A stretch of 64,000 bases of DNA from JAHEFU01 sp020440645 (GTDB taxonomy: Bacteria > 4484-113 > JAFGCY01), in NCBI GenBank assembly GCA_020440645.1, contig JAGRNR010000005.1:42653-106652 (forward strand), written 5' to 3'. Shown here in pieces: positions 23,962 through 33,256 of this stretch. The notes beneath the pieces are model-generated. The model was not told the DNA's origin, made no database searches, and worked only from the letters and a program-made list of their open reading frames with translations. A program made the translations under genes and the position numbers. How positions within the stretch are numbered: the stretch's first letter is position 1; each line of letters begins with the position of its first letter.

Positions 23962-26694
23962 ATGCGCACCTTGCAGAGATTATCAGTGCTTGCATACCTG
24001 CTGCTTTCATCATCATGTTCAGGTACTGTCCAGTCCGATGTGCCGACAGCGCGGAATGGATTCCATTTGCAGGAAGCAGAGTTTCCGGCCACGCTTCCCC
24101 AGGATGCGATGCAGCCTTGGGAACGCAGCTCTGCTGGCATCACGCAGGGCAGCGCATTCAGTGCCGGACGTGACAGTTTCATTACATCCCCGCAGGGAGC
24201 ATCTGCATCAGGTGAGACTCTGCAGCTGCAGGCTGCAGGAAGTGGACCGGCCTGGGGCATCTGGCGGATCGGCCTCGATGGTGGCCAGCCCGGCACCCTC
24301 AGTACGGATGTGAATGTCGGGGCAGTGGAAGGTGGCTGCTACTACCTGGCTGTTGCCAACTACGGCAGCGGCCGCTGGCAATGGCATGGCCCCTTCATGG
24401 ACAGCCATGTCAGGCTCAGCCTTGCCGGTGGATCATCGCTGGCATCGCCGGCCGGTAACCTGCTTGTGGCAGTGCTGGTGGATGGCCAGCACTCAGCTGA
24501 AGTGGTGGGACTGGGCGTGGAAATGGCAGACCCGGCTGACGGCAGTCCCCCCGGGCAGGTCAGCGGCCTGCAGGCCACAGCAGTGGCCGGCGGCTTGCTG
24601 CTCCAGTGGAATCCCCTGCAGGAGTCTGGCATTGCCGGTTACCGGATCTACCATTCAGGCAGTCCGTTCACAAATCCGCAGGCGGCCGGAGTGCGCAGTG
24701 TCAGCTACCTTGAGGGGAACAACCGGCACCTGCTGGATGGAATCGATGGCACGACCTTCGTAAGGGTGGCTGCTGTTGACCACAGTGGCAACACGGGAGA
24801 AGCGAGCGAACAGGTATCAGGCCTGCCCCTAGCGGGGGCTGCAGTGCCACTTGCCCTGCAGCTGGATCATGCCAGCGGAACAATGGGGTTCCCGGCAACC
24901 CTGGTTGCCAGCGGCGCTGACAACTATGATTTCGATGCCGAGGGAGACGGGATCTTTGAAGTGCTGGACAGCAGCTCCGGCAGCATCATCATCGATACCA
25001 TGCACCCCGGCATAATCCGCCCGGCGGTGCTCGCGCACGGCCCTGGCGGCGAGGCAGTCGCGCTAGGCAGCGTGTCCCTGCTTGTCAGTGCCAACAGCCG
25101 GCCGCTGGCATCCGCCACGGCCAGCCCGCAGACGGGGCCGGCACCACTGCTGGTTGACTTCAATGGCGTGGCTGAGGACCAGGAGGATGCCCCACAGGAT
25201 CTGGTCCTGGCCTGGGACTTTGATGGTGACGGCATCTATGAACCAGGCACGGATACGCTCAATCCGCCGGCGCAGCTGTTCAAGCAACCGGGCATCCACA
25301 ATGTGAAGTTCCGCGTGTCCGACAGCCAGGGGGCAAGCGACGTGGATAGTGTGGCAATCCTCGTGACGGGCATTGACCCTGACAACATAGCGCCCTTTGC
25401 TGACATCATTGCCAAGCGCACGCCGGGAATCTCCCTGCTGCAGGTGGATTTTGATGCCTCAAACAGCTTTGACAGCGATGGCAGCGTGGTCTGGTATGAA
25501 TGGGACCTAGACGGTGACGGCAGCTTTGAGCTGGCGGGGCCCGGCTCCCACTGCAGCCATGTCTTCCCGCTAAGCGGTATTTACCATCCGCTTGTGCGCG
25601 TCACCGATGATGCAGGAGAGACCGGCAGCATGTCGACGACCCTGCACCTGCCAAGCGCCTGGCCTGACCTGAATGGCGGACAACTGATGCAGCGCCGCAG
25701 TGAGCTGTCCGGTCCGATCACGGACAACCTGCGCTGGTCCTATCCGACCGGCCATACGGTCAGTGGTTCACCGGTGGTATGCCCGGATGGCAGCATAGTG
25801 TTCGGCGACTATTCCTTTGAGCTCAATGCAGTCTGGCCGGACGGTACCTTGAAGTGGTCACTGTTCCTTGGCGGCGGGCAGATCGAATCCACCCCGGCGG
25901 TAGCGGCGGATGGCACGATCTATGTCACATCCCTTTCGGACAAACTGTATGCTGTCAGTCCCAGCGGGCAGGAACGCTGGTCCATAGACACAGGTGCAGA
26001 CATCATTTCAAGTCCCGTCGTCGGGCGGGATGGCAGGATCTACTTCGGCAGCCATAATGGCAGCCTGTACTGCGCATCACCCGAGGGACAGACAATCTGG
26101 ACCTACCCCTCCTCAGGCATCATTGAAACCGCGCCTCGCATCGGGCCGGACGGCTGTGTCTACTTCGGCAATAATGACAAGCGCATCATTGCAGTCAATC
26201 CAGATGGCACGCTGCGCTGGGAATACATCGCAACCGGCAGCATCCGCAGCACACCGGCGATCACTGAGGACGGCAGGCTGTACATCGGTGTCGTGAGCGG
26301 TGAACTGCTCTGTCTGGACCTGCAGGGCAACTACCTCTGGGACGTCAGCCTGCCGGATGCGGTGATTGATTCACCGGCCATTGGCCTTGACGGCAAGGTC
26401 TACATCGGATGTGTTGATGACAGGTTGTATGCCTACAGCGGAGACGGCGATGAGCTGTGGAACTTTGACACCTCCGGTGACATCTGGGGCTCGCCGGTGA
26501 TCGGTTCGAGCGGACTGGTATACATCGGAAGCAACAGCCTTGACATGTTCGCGCTGGACTCCCAGACAGGGAACGTGGAATGGTCACGGACACTGACTGA
26601 CCAGATATTCAGTTCCGCTTGTCTTTCGGAGGATGGAGCACTCTACATCACAAGCTCCGACGGCCAGCTGCACTCCATCGGGAAGGCATTTTAA
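23962..26694 (+). CDS. Lipoprotein: shared N-terminal domain, FN3, PKD repeats, eight-repeat PQQ-type propeller, 910 aa
   Basis: Lipobox LSSSC puts the lipid-Cys at residue 19. Residues about 45-190 are the shared N-terminal domain (MQPWERS; YYLAVANYGSGRWQWHGPF; SPAGNLLVAVLVDG). An FN3-like domain follows (about 193-290; GLLLQWNPLQESGIAGYRIY). Then come a degenerate and two clear PKD domains (about 290-560; LAWDFDGDGIYEPG, YEWDLDGDGSFEL). From residue about 585 eight blades of PQQ/quinoprotein type can be counted, each with an S/T-P-x-x-x-x-DG core (SPVVCPDGSI, TPAVAADGTI, SPVVGRDGRI, APRIGPDGCV, TPAITEDGRL, SPAIGLDGKV, SPVIGSSGLV, SACLSEDGAL). The first half is homologous to the trio at 45.8-55 kb, but the propeller is of a different type. 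GGAG seven bases before the ATG supports the start. Confidence 0.87.
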   Translation: MRTLQRLSVLAYLLLSSSCSGTVQSDVPTARNGFHLQEAEFPATLPQDAMQPWERSSAGITQGSAFSAGRDSFITSPQGASASGETLQLQAAGSGPAWGIWRIGLDGGQPGTLSTDVNVGAVEGGCYYLAVANYGSGRWQWHGPFMDSHVRLSLAGGSSLASPAGNLLVAVLVDGQHSAEVVGLGVEMADPADGSPPGQVSGLQATAVAGGLLLQWNPLQESGIAGYRIYHSGSPFTNPQAAGVRSVSYLEGNNRHLLDGIDGTTFVRVAAVDHSGNTGEASEQVSGLPLAGAAVPLALQLDHASGTMGFPATLVASGADNYDFDAEGDGIFEVLDSSSGSIIIDTMHPGIIRPAVLAHGPGGEAVALGSVSLLVSANSRPLASATASPQTGPAPLLVDFNGVAEDQEDAPQDLVLAWDFDGDGIYEPGTDTLNPPAQLFKQPGIHNVKFRVSDSQGASDVDSVAILVTGIDPDNIAPFADIIAKRTPGISLLQVDFDASNSFDSDGSVVWYEWDLDGDGSFELAGPGSHCSHVFPLSGIYHPLVRVTDDAGETGSMSTTLHLPSAWPDLNGGQLMQRRSELSGPITDNLRWSYPTGHTVSGSPVVCPDGSIVFGDYSFELNAVWPDGTLKWSLFLGGGQIESTPAVAADGTIYVTSLSDKLYAVSPSGQERWSIDTGADIISSPVVGRDGRIYFGSHNGSLYCASPEGQTIWTYPSSGIIETAPRIGPDGCVYFGNNDKRIIAVNPDGTLRWEYIATGSIRSTPAITEDGRLYIGVVSGELLCLDLQGNYLWDVSLPDAVIDSPAIGLDGKVYIGCVDDRLYAYSGDGDELWNFDTSGDIWGSPVIGSSGLVYIGSNSLDMFALDSQTGNVEWSRTLTDQIFSSACLSEDGALYITSSDGQLHSIGKAF

Positions 26695-26778
26695 GAGGTT
26701 CTGTACAGTCATCCGGAATTGGCCATCCAGGACAAGAAACAGCTAACGTACGTGTAGCCGATTTGTTGTGTGTCGTGC

Positions 26779-26784
26779 TATAAT
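26779..26784 (+). promoter_or_regulatory. Extended -10 of gyrA (TGC-TATAAT)
   Basis: A perfect TATAAT with upstream TG-C. It lies 140 bases before the proposed TTG start of gyrA, giving an unusually long leader for this window. Confidence 0.65.
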
Positions 26785-26810
26785 GGTGCTTCATAGATAT
26801 AAGGTATCTT

Positions 26811-26908
26811 GAAGCGTGAAACACGTATCCGGTTTCGCTTGGCGCGAATGTCCCGGAACCCTGACCAGATCAGACGGAACGGCAGTTTGTCCGTGTGTTT
26901 CACGTTTC
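26811..26908 (+). ncRNA. Structured 5' leader of gyrA (candidate cis-regulatory RNA)
   Basis: GAAGCGTGAAACAC (26811-26824) pairs with GTGTTTCACGTTTC (26895-26908) over 14 positions with only one G-U pair. The 70 bases enclosed contain further short stems (CTGA/TCAG and ACGGA/TCCGT). The long stem closes 4 bases before the Shine-Dalgarno GGAG at 26913-26916, so folding could expose or hide the start site. No known riboswitch class is recognised. Confidence 0.45.
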
Positions 26909-26924
26909 GTATGGAGCACAGGTC

Positions 26925-29447
26925 TTGACCAAGAAACGAAACGACAGGTTCGAGTTCGACGAGAACATCCAGCCACGCCGCATTGTGGAGGAAATGGAGG
27001 AAAGCTTCCTCGATTACTCCATGAGTGTGATCGTGTCCCGTGCACTGCCTGATGCACGTGACGGGCTCAAGCCGATCCACCGCCGCATCCTCTGGGCGAT
27101 GCAGGACGCGGGCTACACGGCGGACAAGGCGACCACCAAGAGCGTGAAGATCGTCGGTGAGGTGATGGGTAACTACCACCCGCACGGTGATGGTGCCCTG
27201 TATGAGGGCCTCGTGCGCATGGGCCAGGAATGGAGCCTGCGCTACCCGCTGATCACTCCGCAGGGTAACTTCGGCTCGATTGACGGTGACCCGCCGGCAG
27301 CGATGCGATACACCGAGGCCAAGATGAGTAACCTCGGCGCCTACCTGCTGAAGGATGTGAAGAAGGACACCGTGGACTGGGTGCCGACCTTCGATCCGGG
27401 CCGGATGGAGCCCACCGTGCTTCCCGCCGGTGTACCCAACCTGCTGATGAACGGCTCCGAGGGCATCGCCGTCGGTATGGCCACCCGCATCCCCCCGCAC
27501 AACCTGCGTGAGCTGACCGCAGCCATCAAGCTGCTGATCGCACAGCCGGACATCGACATCGAGCGCTTGATTGACGAGGTGCAGGGTCCGGACTTCCCGA
27601 CCGGCGGCCTGCTGCTCGGCAACGCGGGGGCCAAGGAGGCCTACCGCACTGGCCGCGGCAGCGTGATGATCCGTGGCCGGGCGGAAATCGAGGAAGATGA
27701 CAAGGGACGCAACAACATCGTCATCACCGAGATTCCCTACCAGGTCAACAAGAGCACGCTGATCCAGAAGATCGCGCTGCTGGTGCACAACAAGAAGATC
27801 CAGAACGTGCGCGACATCCGAGACGAAAGTGACCGCAGCGGCATCCGCATCGTGGTCGAGCTCGGCAAGGATGCCCAGGCCAACGTGATCCTCAACAACC
27901 TCTACAAGAACACACAGCTGCAGACCAGCTACAGCATGATCATGCTGGCCCTGCGCGATGGCGTGCCCCGCCTGCTGACGCTCAAGGACTTCCTCGCGGT
28001 GTTCATCAAGCACCGTCGGGAAGTGATCCTGCGCCGCTCGCAGTTTGACCGCCAGAAGGCGGAGGAGCGCGCGCACATTCTCGAAGGCCTCAAGATCGCG
28101 CTGGACAACATTGACGAGGTCGTCAAGATCATCCGCGAGAGCAAGGACCCCGAGTTTGCCCGAACCGAGCTGATGAACCGCTTCAAGCTCAGTGAGGTCC
28201 AGGCCCAGGCGATCCTCGACATGCGACTGGCGCAGCTCACAAACCTTGAAGAGAACAAGATCCTCGACGAACTCAAGAAGCTGTATGCCCTGATCAAGGA
28301 GCTGACTGAGATCATTGAGAACCCGGCCCGCCTGGATGAGGTGCTGATCGAGGAGCTGGATGAGGCCACGAATAAGTTCGGCGATGAGCGCCGCACTGTC
28401 GTCGGCCGCATGGCGGAGGATGGCAGCTTTAATGAGGAGGACCTGATCCGCCGCGAGGATGTCGTCGTCACGGTGACGCGCGGCGGCTACATCAAGCGCA
28501 TCCCGGCGAGCACCTACCGTGCCCAGGGCCGTGGTGGCCGCGGCATGGTCGGTACCCGCACCAAGGAAGAGGACGTGGTGCGCAACATCATCCACACCTC
28601 GACCCATGACACGATGCTGTGCTTCACCAGCCGCGGCGCGGTACACAGCCTGAAGGTGTTCCAGATCCCGGCCTTCGAGCGCTATGCCAAGGGCATCCCC
28701 GTCGTCAACCTGATCAGCCTGCAGCCCGGTGAATGGGTCACGAGCCTGATCAGCGTGAGCGACTTCTCCAGGCCCTACCTGTTCATGTGCACCAAGAAGG
28801 GCACCGTCAAGCGTACGGAGCTCTCCGAGTTCAGCAAGTTGCGCGTGACCGGCAAGCGGGCGATCGGCCTGGCTGACGACGACGAGCTGTACTTCGTGCG
28901 AGAGACAACCGGCAAGGACCAGATGCTGATCTTCACCCACCGCGGATACGCCGTCAAGTTTGACGAGGAGCAGGTGCGCGTGATGGGCACCGGTGCCCAG
29001 GGCGTGCGCGGTGTCAACCTGCTGGATGATGCCGACCACGTGGTCGGGATGGATGTTGCCAGTGACGATGACGAGGTGTTGGTGGTCGGCCAGAACGGCC
29101 TCGGCAAGCGCAGCAAGGTCGAGCTGTTCCGCAAGACCAAGCGCGGTGCCAAGGGCGTGATCGCGATGAAGGTGACCGACAAGACCGGCAACGTCGTCGG
29201 CGCGGCCCGCGTGTTCGAGGAGGACGAGGTGATGCTGATCACCTCCAGCGGCATGATCATCCGTACCCGCGCCGCCGAGATCAGCTCACTGGGACGCTCG
29301 ACGCAGGGCGTGAAGGTGATCAACCTGAAGAATGACGACCTGCTGACCGCGATCGAGATCATCCGCGCCGAGGACGGCGAGGATGACGACAGTGGCAACC
29401 TGTTTGACGAGAAGGACGGCAACAGTCCCTCCGGCTCCGACGACTAG
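26925..29447 (+). CDS. gyrA: DNA gyrase subunit A
   Basis: GyrA is the cleavage-religation subunit of gyrase, which introduces negative supercoils using ATP hydrolysed by GyrB. From TTG 26925 the protein has 840 residues, the normal size. It shows MEESFLDYSMSVIVSRALPD, HPHGDGALYEGLVRM, QGNFGSIDGDPPAAMRYTEAK with catalytic Tyr129, and the C-terminal pinwheel of six blades beginning after residue 500. The GyrA-box is present in the form QGRGGRG, which favours GyrA over ParC. In the quinolone-resistance region, the places of E. coli Ser83 and Asp87 hold Gly and Glu. An in-frame GTG at 26895 lies inside the leader stem. TTG 26925 has GGAG eight bases upstream and is preferred. gyrB is not adjacent. 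Confidence 0.96.
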   Translation: MTKKRNDRFEFDENIQPRRIVEEMEESFLDYSMSVIVSRALPDARDGLKPIHRRILWAMQDAGYTADKATTKSVKIVGEVMGNYHPHGDGALYEGLVRMGQEWSLRYPLITPQGNFGSIDGDPPAAMRYTEAKMSNLGAYLLKDVKKDTVDWVPTFDPGRMEPTVLPAGVPNLLMNGSEGIAVGMATRIPPHNLRELTAAIKLLIAQPDIDIERLIDEVQGPDFPTGGLLLGNAGAKEAYRTGRGSVMIRGRAEIEEDDKGRNNIVITEIPYQVNKSTLIQKIALLVHNKKIQNVRDIRDESDRSGIRIVVELGKDAQANVILNNLYKNTQLQTSYSMIMLALRDGVPRLLTLKDFLAVFIKHRREVILRRSQFDRQKAEERAHILEGLKIALDNIDEVVKIIRESKDPEFARTELMNRFKLSEVQAQAILDMRLAQLTNLEENKILDELKKLYALIKELTEIIENPARLDEVLIEELDEATNKFGDERRTVVGRMAEDGSFNEEDLIRREDVVVTVTRGGYIKRIPASTYRAQGRGGRGMVGTRTKEEDVVRNIIHTSTHDTMLCFTSRGAVHSLKVFQIPAFERYAKGIPVVNLISLQPGEWVTSLISVSDFSRPYLFMCTKKGTVKRTELSEFSKLRVTGKRAIGLADDDELYFVRETTGKDQMLIFTHRGYAVKFDEEQVRVMGTGAQGVRGVNLLDDADHVVGMDVASDDDEVLVVGQNGLGKRSKVELFRKTKRGAKGVIAMKVTDKTGNVVGAARVFEEDEVMLITSSGMIIRTRAAEISSLGRSTQGVKVINLKNDDLLTAIEIIRAEDGEDDDSGNLFDEKDGNSPSGSDD

Positions 29448-29473
29448 ACTGCCTCAAGAACAGGAAGATTGAA

Positions 29474-29503
29474 CGAAGGGGAGTGCGCTGGCGCTCCCCT
29501 TCG
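29474..29503 (+). terminator. Strong hairpin after gyrA, no T-run
   Basis: CGAAGGGGAG and CTCCCCTTCG form the outer 10 base pairs of a near-perfect stem with an inner GCGC/GCGC-type pairing. It is followed by CATATCAGG rather than T residues. It may act as a 3' stabiliser or a weak terminator, and the next gene's -10 follows 11 bases later. Confidence 0.5.
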
Positions 29504-29513
29504 CATATCAGGC

Positions 29514-29519
29514 TAGAAT
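29514..29519 (+). promoter_or_regulatory. -10 hexamer for the DUF389 gene
   Basis: TAGAAT ends 15 bases before ATG 29535. The short leader includes GGGGAG, a good ribosome binding site. Confidence 0.5.
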
Positions 29520-29534
29520 TAGCGGGGAGCGGGC

Positions 29535-31235
29535 ATGATCCAGATCAGGCTGAGCCAGAAGGAGCGCAAGGAGCTGATATCACAGCTGCGCAACATGGCG
29601 CATCCCAACATCTCCTTCTACGCCCTGATGGTGCTGGCCACCCTGATCGCCGCCTTCGGCCTGCTTGCAAACAGCACCGCCGTGGTGATCGGCGCGATGC
29701 TCGTGGCACCGCTGATGGGCCCGATCTTCGGCATGACGCTCGCGCTCGTGATCGGCGACCGCAAGCTGTTCTTCGACTCCCTGCTGGCAGAGGCCACCGG
29801 TGTTGTACTGGCAATCCTGATCGGTGCGCTGATCGGCTCACTGCCGATCGTGCCGATCTACGGTTCGGAGATCCTCTCCCGCACACAGCCGACCCTGTTT
29901 GATGCCGTGATCGCGCTGGCCAGCGGCCTGGCCGGTGGCTACGTGCTCGTCAACCCGAAGCTGAACAGCGGCATCGCTGGCGTGGCGATCGCCACCGCAC
30001 TGGTCCCGCCGCTGGCGGTCTGTGGCCTGGAGATTGCGGCAGCCGAGTGGGCGGCCGCCGGCAGCGCCTTCATCCTGTTCATCACGAACGTGTTCGCCAT
30101 CCTGCTCAGTGCGGCAGCCGTGTTCCTGCTGGCCGGCCTGGAGAAGGTGCATGAGGAGGGGCCGTCGCGCTGGCTGCATCTCGCACGCACATTCGGACCG
30201 GGACTGGTGGCCCTGATCGGCCTGAGCATCCTGCTGTGGATCCGGCTGGTTGACATCGTCAGCCGGGACAACATGGAGGACCGGATCCGCACGCGGCTGG
30301 CCGAGCAGGTCAGCCAGCTTGTGCGCGGCGCGGAGCTGGACAGCTGCGAGGTTGCCATCCGGCCGGATGGCATTGACGTGCAGGGAGTGGTGCTGAGCTG
30401 GAGCGTGTTTGACGACTTCCGGGTGCAGCAGCTCGAGGACAGCCTCGAGGCGGCCTGTGGCAAGCCGGTCAGGTTGATCGTGCGGACTTACTCCACGCAC
30501 GACTATGATGCCGCCGGCAAGAAGTTCTGGGATGAGGACGAGGAGCTGCGCGAACTGCAGCGCCAGCGTGCCGAGGACGACAGGGCTGAAATCACGCTGA
30601 TCAAGGAGGGGCTGCAGCTGTACCTCAGGCAGTTGCCGGGGGCTGTGCTAAGTGAGGTCTACCGGGACCAGCAGCATGACAACGGCCAGCTGGCGTTCAC
30701 TGCCGAGATCGAGACCACCAAGCCGATCAATCCCCAGCAGGTCGGGGAAATGCAGCAGATCGTAGCCGATACAGTCAGCGGCAAACGGGGCCAGGCAGTG
30801 CCGGTCTACCTGCGGGTCAGGCAGGACAGCGTGCGCTACGCGGATGCCACAGGCTATATCTTCGAGCCACAGGAAACGAAGCTGCCAGAGGGCTACAACG
30901 ACATGAAGGAGCTGCTCTACAACGCGCTGGTTATGCGCCTGCAGCAAATGCAGAACGGGGCTACGCTTGACGACCTGCACCACCGCAGCGGAGCGGACAT
31001 GCGGGTGTATGAGAATGGTGGCAACGGTCCGGCCCGGGATGTACGCATCGTGCAGGCCACGGTCTATTCGCCGGAACTGTACGGCCCAGCCGATGTTGCC
31101 CGCTTCGAATCCGAATTGTCTGAGATCACAGGCGAGCCGGTCTGGCTGCAGTTTGACAACTTCATCCGGGCCTACATCGACAGCAACGGATACCAGCGCG
31201 GTTTCACCAGCGGCCAGATCAGCCAGGAAAACTGA
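29535..31235 (+). CDS. DUF389 (TIGR00341-type) membrane protein, 566 aa
   Basis: Residues about 25-245 form five to six transmembrane segments with the DUF389 hallmark STAVVIGAMLVAPLMGPI (about residue 48) and GIAGVAIATALVPPLAVCG. The remaining 320 residues are soluble, charged and probably cytoplasmic or periplasmic. They are longer than in most DUF389 proteins, with several betaalpha units (e.g. VQATVYSPELYGPADVARF). The family is widespread and uncharacterised; transport or stress roles have been proposed but are not established. GGGGAG precedes the ATG. The next gene, a CAP-domain lipoprotein, starts 43 bases downstream with its own -10, so co-transcription is optional. Confidence 0.88.
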   Translation: MIQIRLSQKERKELISQLRNMAHPNISFYALMVLATLIAAFGLLANSTAVVIGAMLVAPLMGPIFGMTLALVIGDRKLFFDSLLAEATGVVLAILIGALIGSLPIVPIYGSEILSRTQPTLFDAVIALASGLAGGYVLVNPKLNSGIAGVAIATALVPPLAVCGLEIAAAEWAAAGSAFILFITNVFAILLSAAAVFLLAGLEKVHEEGPSRWLHLARTFGPGLVALIGLSILLWIRLVDIVSRDNMEDRIRTRLAEQVSQLVRGAELDSCEVAIRPDGIDVQGVVLSWSVFDDFRVQQLEDSLEAACGKPVRLIVRTYSTHDYDAAGKKFWDEDEELRELQRQRAEDDRAEITLIKEGLQLYLRQLPGAVLSEVYRDQQHDNGQLAFTAEIETTKPINPQQVGEMQQIVADTVSGKRGQAVPVYLRVRQDSVRYADATGYIFEPQETKLPEGYNDMKELLYNALVMRLQQMQNGATLDDLHHRSGADMRVYENGGNGPARDVRIVQATVYSPELYGPADVARFESELSEITGEPVWLQFDNFIRAYIDSNGYQRGFTSGQISQEN

Positions 31236-31264
31236 GTCTCCATACATTGCCCCGGCGGCGCGGG

Positions 31265-31270
31265 TATACT
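31265..31270 (+). promoter_or_regulatory. -10 hexamer of leaderless-type CAP-domain gene
   Basis: TATACT ends 7 bases before ATG 31278. The sequence between is GGGATGA with no clear ribosome binding site. Confidence 0.5.
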
Positions 31271-31277
31271 GGGATGA

Positions 31278-32171
31278 ATGGGGATGACCGGGAAAGCCGC
31301 CTTGACCGGCGCGGTGCTGCTGACCGTGCTGTCACTGCTTCCCGCTTGTGGGGCCTCGGAAAATGCCAGCAGCGGCTGGCCCGGCATCGATGACCCGGCC
31401 CGCGTGAACTTCAGCGCTGCCTACAACGCCGTATCCCGCTTCAACGAATACCGCGAGAGTGTAGGTGTGCAGAAGGTCGACCTGGACTACGACCTCTCCC
31501 GCGGCTGCCAGCTGCATGCAGACTACCTGAAGCACAACAGCATCAGCCTCAATGTGGTTGGACTGGACGCGCATACAGAAGACAGTACCAACCCGCTGTA
31601 CAGCGAGGACGGTGAGCGGGCAGCCCATGCGAGCATCATCTATGAAGGGGTGGCCCCGGTGGACGCGATCGACCGCTGGATGCGCACCTTCTACCACCGG
31701 CTTGGCCTGCTGGACCCCAATATCCACTATGTCGGGTACGGCAGCAGCGGCAGCTACCAGGTGATGGACGTGCTGCAGGGCCGGATCCGGGGCCAGTACA
31801 GTGCCGAGTACACGGTGTTGTACCCCAACCCCGGCGCGAGCGGGATCGCCGGCAACTTCGAGAATGAGATTCCCTGGCCGGTACCCGGAGACGGCAGCCT
31901 GGGCATTCCAATCACCGCTGAATTCTTCGGGCCGCGGCAGCACAGCTTTGATGCCGTGGAGGGCTGGCTGCAGGACCTGACCACGCAGCGGATCGTACCG
32001 ACCCACCTGCAGTACCCCGGAGAGCCGCTGCTGGATGATTGGGACATCCCGGGCGTGATAGCCCTGATCCCGGTGGACCCGCTGGAGGATGGCCATAGCT
32101 ACCGGGTGCACCTGTCCGCCGTGATTGACCGGCAGCCATGGAAGCAGAGCTGGGACTTCAGCACACGCTGA
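31278..32171 (+). CDS. Lipoprotein with CAP/SCP-like domain, 297 aa
   Basis: Lipobox LLPAC gives lipid-Cys at residue 24. Residues about 45-170 match the bacterial CAP (SCP/PR1) fold: AVSRFNEYRESVGVQKVDLD, then LSRGCQLHADYL, DAHTEDSTNPLYSEDG, and DAIDRWMRTFYHRLGLLDP. The His residues of LHADYL and FYHRLGL are at positions where CAP proteins bind metal. The C-terminal half (about 180-297) is a separate beta-sandwich resembling an Ig or fibronectin-like domain, ending in SYRVHLSAVIDRQPW. CAP proteins act outside the cell in roles from lipid binding to proteolysis; no specific activity can be claimed. A second ATG at residue 3 (31284) could also be the start. Confidence 0.85.
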   Translation: MGMTGKAALTGAVLLTVLSLLPACGASENASSGWPGIDDPARVNFSAAYNAVSRFNEYRESVGVQKVDLDYDLSRGCQLHADYLKHNSISLNVVGLDAHTEDSTNPLYSEDGERAAHASIIYEGVAPVDAIDRWMRTFYHRLGLLDPNIHYVGYGSSGSYQVMDVLQGRIRGQYSAEYTVLYPNPGASGIAGNFENEIPWPVPGDGSLGIPITAEFFGPRQHSFDAVEGWLQDLTTQRIVPTHLQYPGEPLLDDWDIPGVIALIPVDPLEDGHSYRVHLSAVIDRQPWKQSWDFSTR

Positions 32172-32221
32172 ATCAGGCTTCGCCGGACTGCAAGCCCGGC
32201 AGTCAGATAGCTGAAATAGGC

Positions 32222-32227
32222 TAAAAT
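32222..32227 (+). promoter_or_regulatory. -10 hexamer of leaderless-type PASTA gene
   Basis: TAAAAT ends 9 bases before GTG 32237. No Shine-Dalgarno is present in the gap. Confidence 0.5.
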
Positions 32228-32236
32228 TGCAGACTG

Positions 32237-33256
32237 GTGGCCAGATCCCGCAAAACCCAGGCTCAGAAGATAGTCAACATCGGCTGCGCCCTCGCAATCA
32301 TCGCCGTGCTGGCGGTGATCGGCTACTTCGTCGTGGACCTGGTGCGCAACTTCGACTCTGATTTCCTCGCGCGCGGGGAAGTGACCACCGTACCTGCGAT
32401 TGTCGGGCTCAGCCCGGATGAGGCGGAACAGGCGATCCGCACGGCTGGCTTCAAGCCTGACCGGCGTGAGAGTGTGGTCAGTGACACGGTGGAGAAGGGC
32501 CTTGTGATGAAGCAGGACCCGGAAGCGGGCCGTAAGCGCAAGGCGGGTGGCAAGATCAGCTACTACCTGTCGCTCGGCAATCCGCGTTACGTGGTGCCGG
32601 ACCTTGAGGGCAAGGAGCTGGCCCAGGCCACAATCCTGCTGGATGAGGCGGGGATGAAGATCGGCCGGATCGAGAAGATCTACATGCCGGCAGACACCCC
32701 CGGTACCGTGATCAGCCAGGACCCGGTCAAGGGCAAGGAATTCCCCGGCCCTGTCTCAGTTGACCTGCGCGTGGCGGACAGCCGGGACCTGCCCAAGGTG
32801 GAAATGCCCGATCTTTCCGGCAAGGACCTGCGCAGTGCGGAGCAGCTGCTGGTACGCAGCAACTTACATCTGCATCAAGTTGATTACGTCTCGAATAACT
32901 CGGTCGAAAGTGGCACCGTGCTCAGTCAGAATGTACGGGCCGGTGAGCAGATCAGCCTCGGCCAGAAGGTCACATTGACGGTGGCCGCCCCGCCGGAACT
33001 GATTTCCAGCTGGACGCGCACGATCACCGTCAGGGTGCCCGTCAGTGGTGGGCCGCGCATGCAACATGTGAAGATCAAGGTGTTTGACCAGATTGCCCAG
33101 AACACGATTGTGTACGACCAGATGCACGAGAGCGGCAGCTTCGTTGACAAGCGCATCCCGCTGGAGGGCAAGGCGACCGTTATGGTCTACATTGACGACA
33201 TGGAGAATGCCTTCCGCGAGGAGCGCATTCCCTATGACGGGGGGGAGGAAGAGTAG
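32237..33256 (+). CDS. Membrane protein with three PASTA domains, 339 aa
   Basis: A short basic N-terminus precedes one transmembrane span (IGCALAIIAVLAVIGYFVVDLV, about residues 15-36). Three PASTA domains follow outside (about 49-112, 115-180 and 184-252). They are marked by VPAIVGLSPDEAEQAIRTAG, VPDLEGKELAQATILLDEAG and MPDLSGKDLRSAEQLLVRS, with V-x-x-Q-x-P/R-x-x-G turns. PASTA domains bind uncrosslinked peptidoglycan or muropeptides. The C-terminal 85 residues form an extra beta domain (TITVRVPVSGGPRMQHVKIKV). No Ser/Thr kinase domain is attached. The stop codon overlaps the rpe start (TAGTG), so both are one operon. In Firmicutes the PASTA kinase PrkC is likewise encoded near rpe. Confidence 0.9.
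   Translation: MARSRKTQAQKIVNIGCALAIIAVLAVIGYFVVDLVRNFDSDFLARGEVTTVPAIVGLSPDEAEQAIRTAGFKPDRRESVVSDTVEKGLVMKQDPEAGRKRKAGGKISYYLSLGNPRYVVPDLEGKELAQATILLDEAGMKIGRIEKIYMPADTPGTVISQDPVKGKEFPGPVSVDLRVADSRDLPKVEMPDLSGKDLRSAEQLLVRSNLHLHQVDYVSNNSVESGTVLSQNVRAGEQISLGQKVTLTVAAPPELISSWTRTITVRVPVSGGPRMQHVKIKVFDQIAQNTIVYDQMHESGSFVDKRIPLEGKATVMVYIDDMENAFREERIPYDGGEEE

Noticed and set aside
26778..29039. 753-codon open frame antisense to gyrA
   Set aside because: It mirrors gyrA codons. High GC at third positions removes stops on the opposite strand; the translation is His/Asp/Val-rich with no domain, while gyrA is certain.
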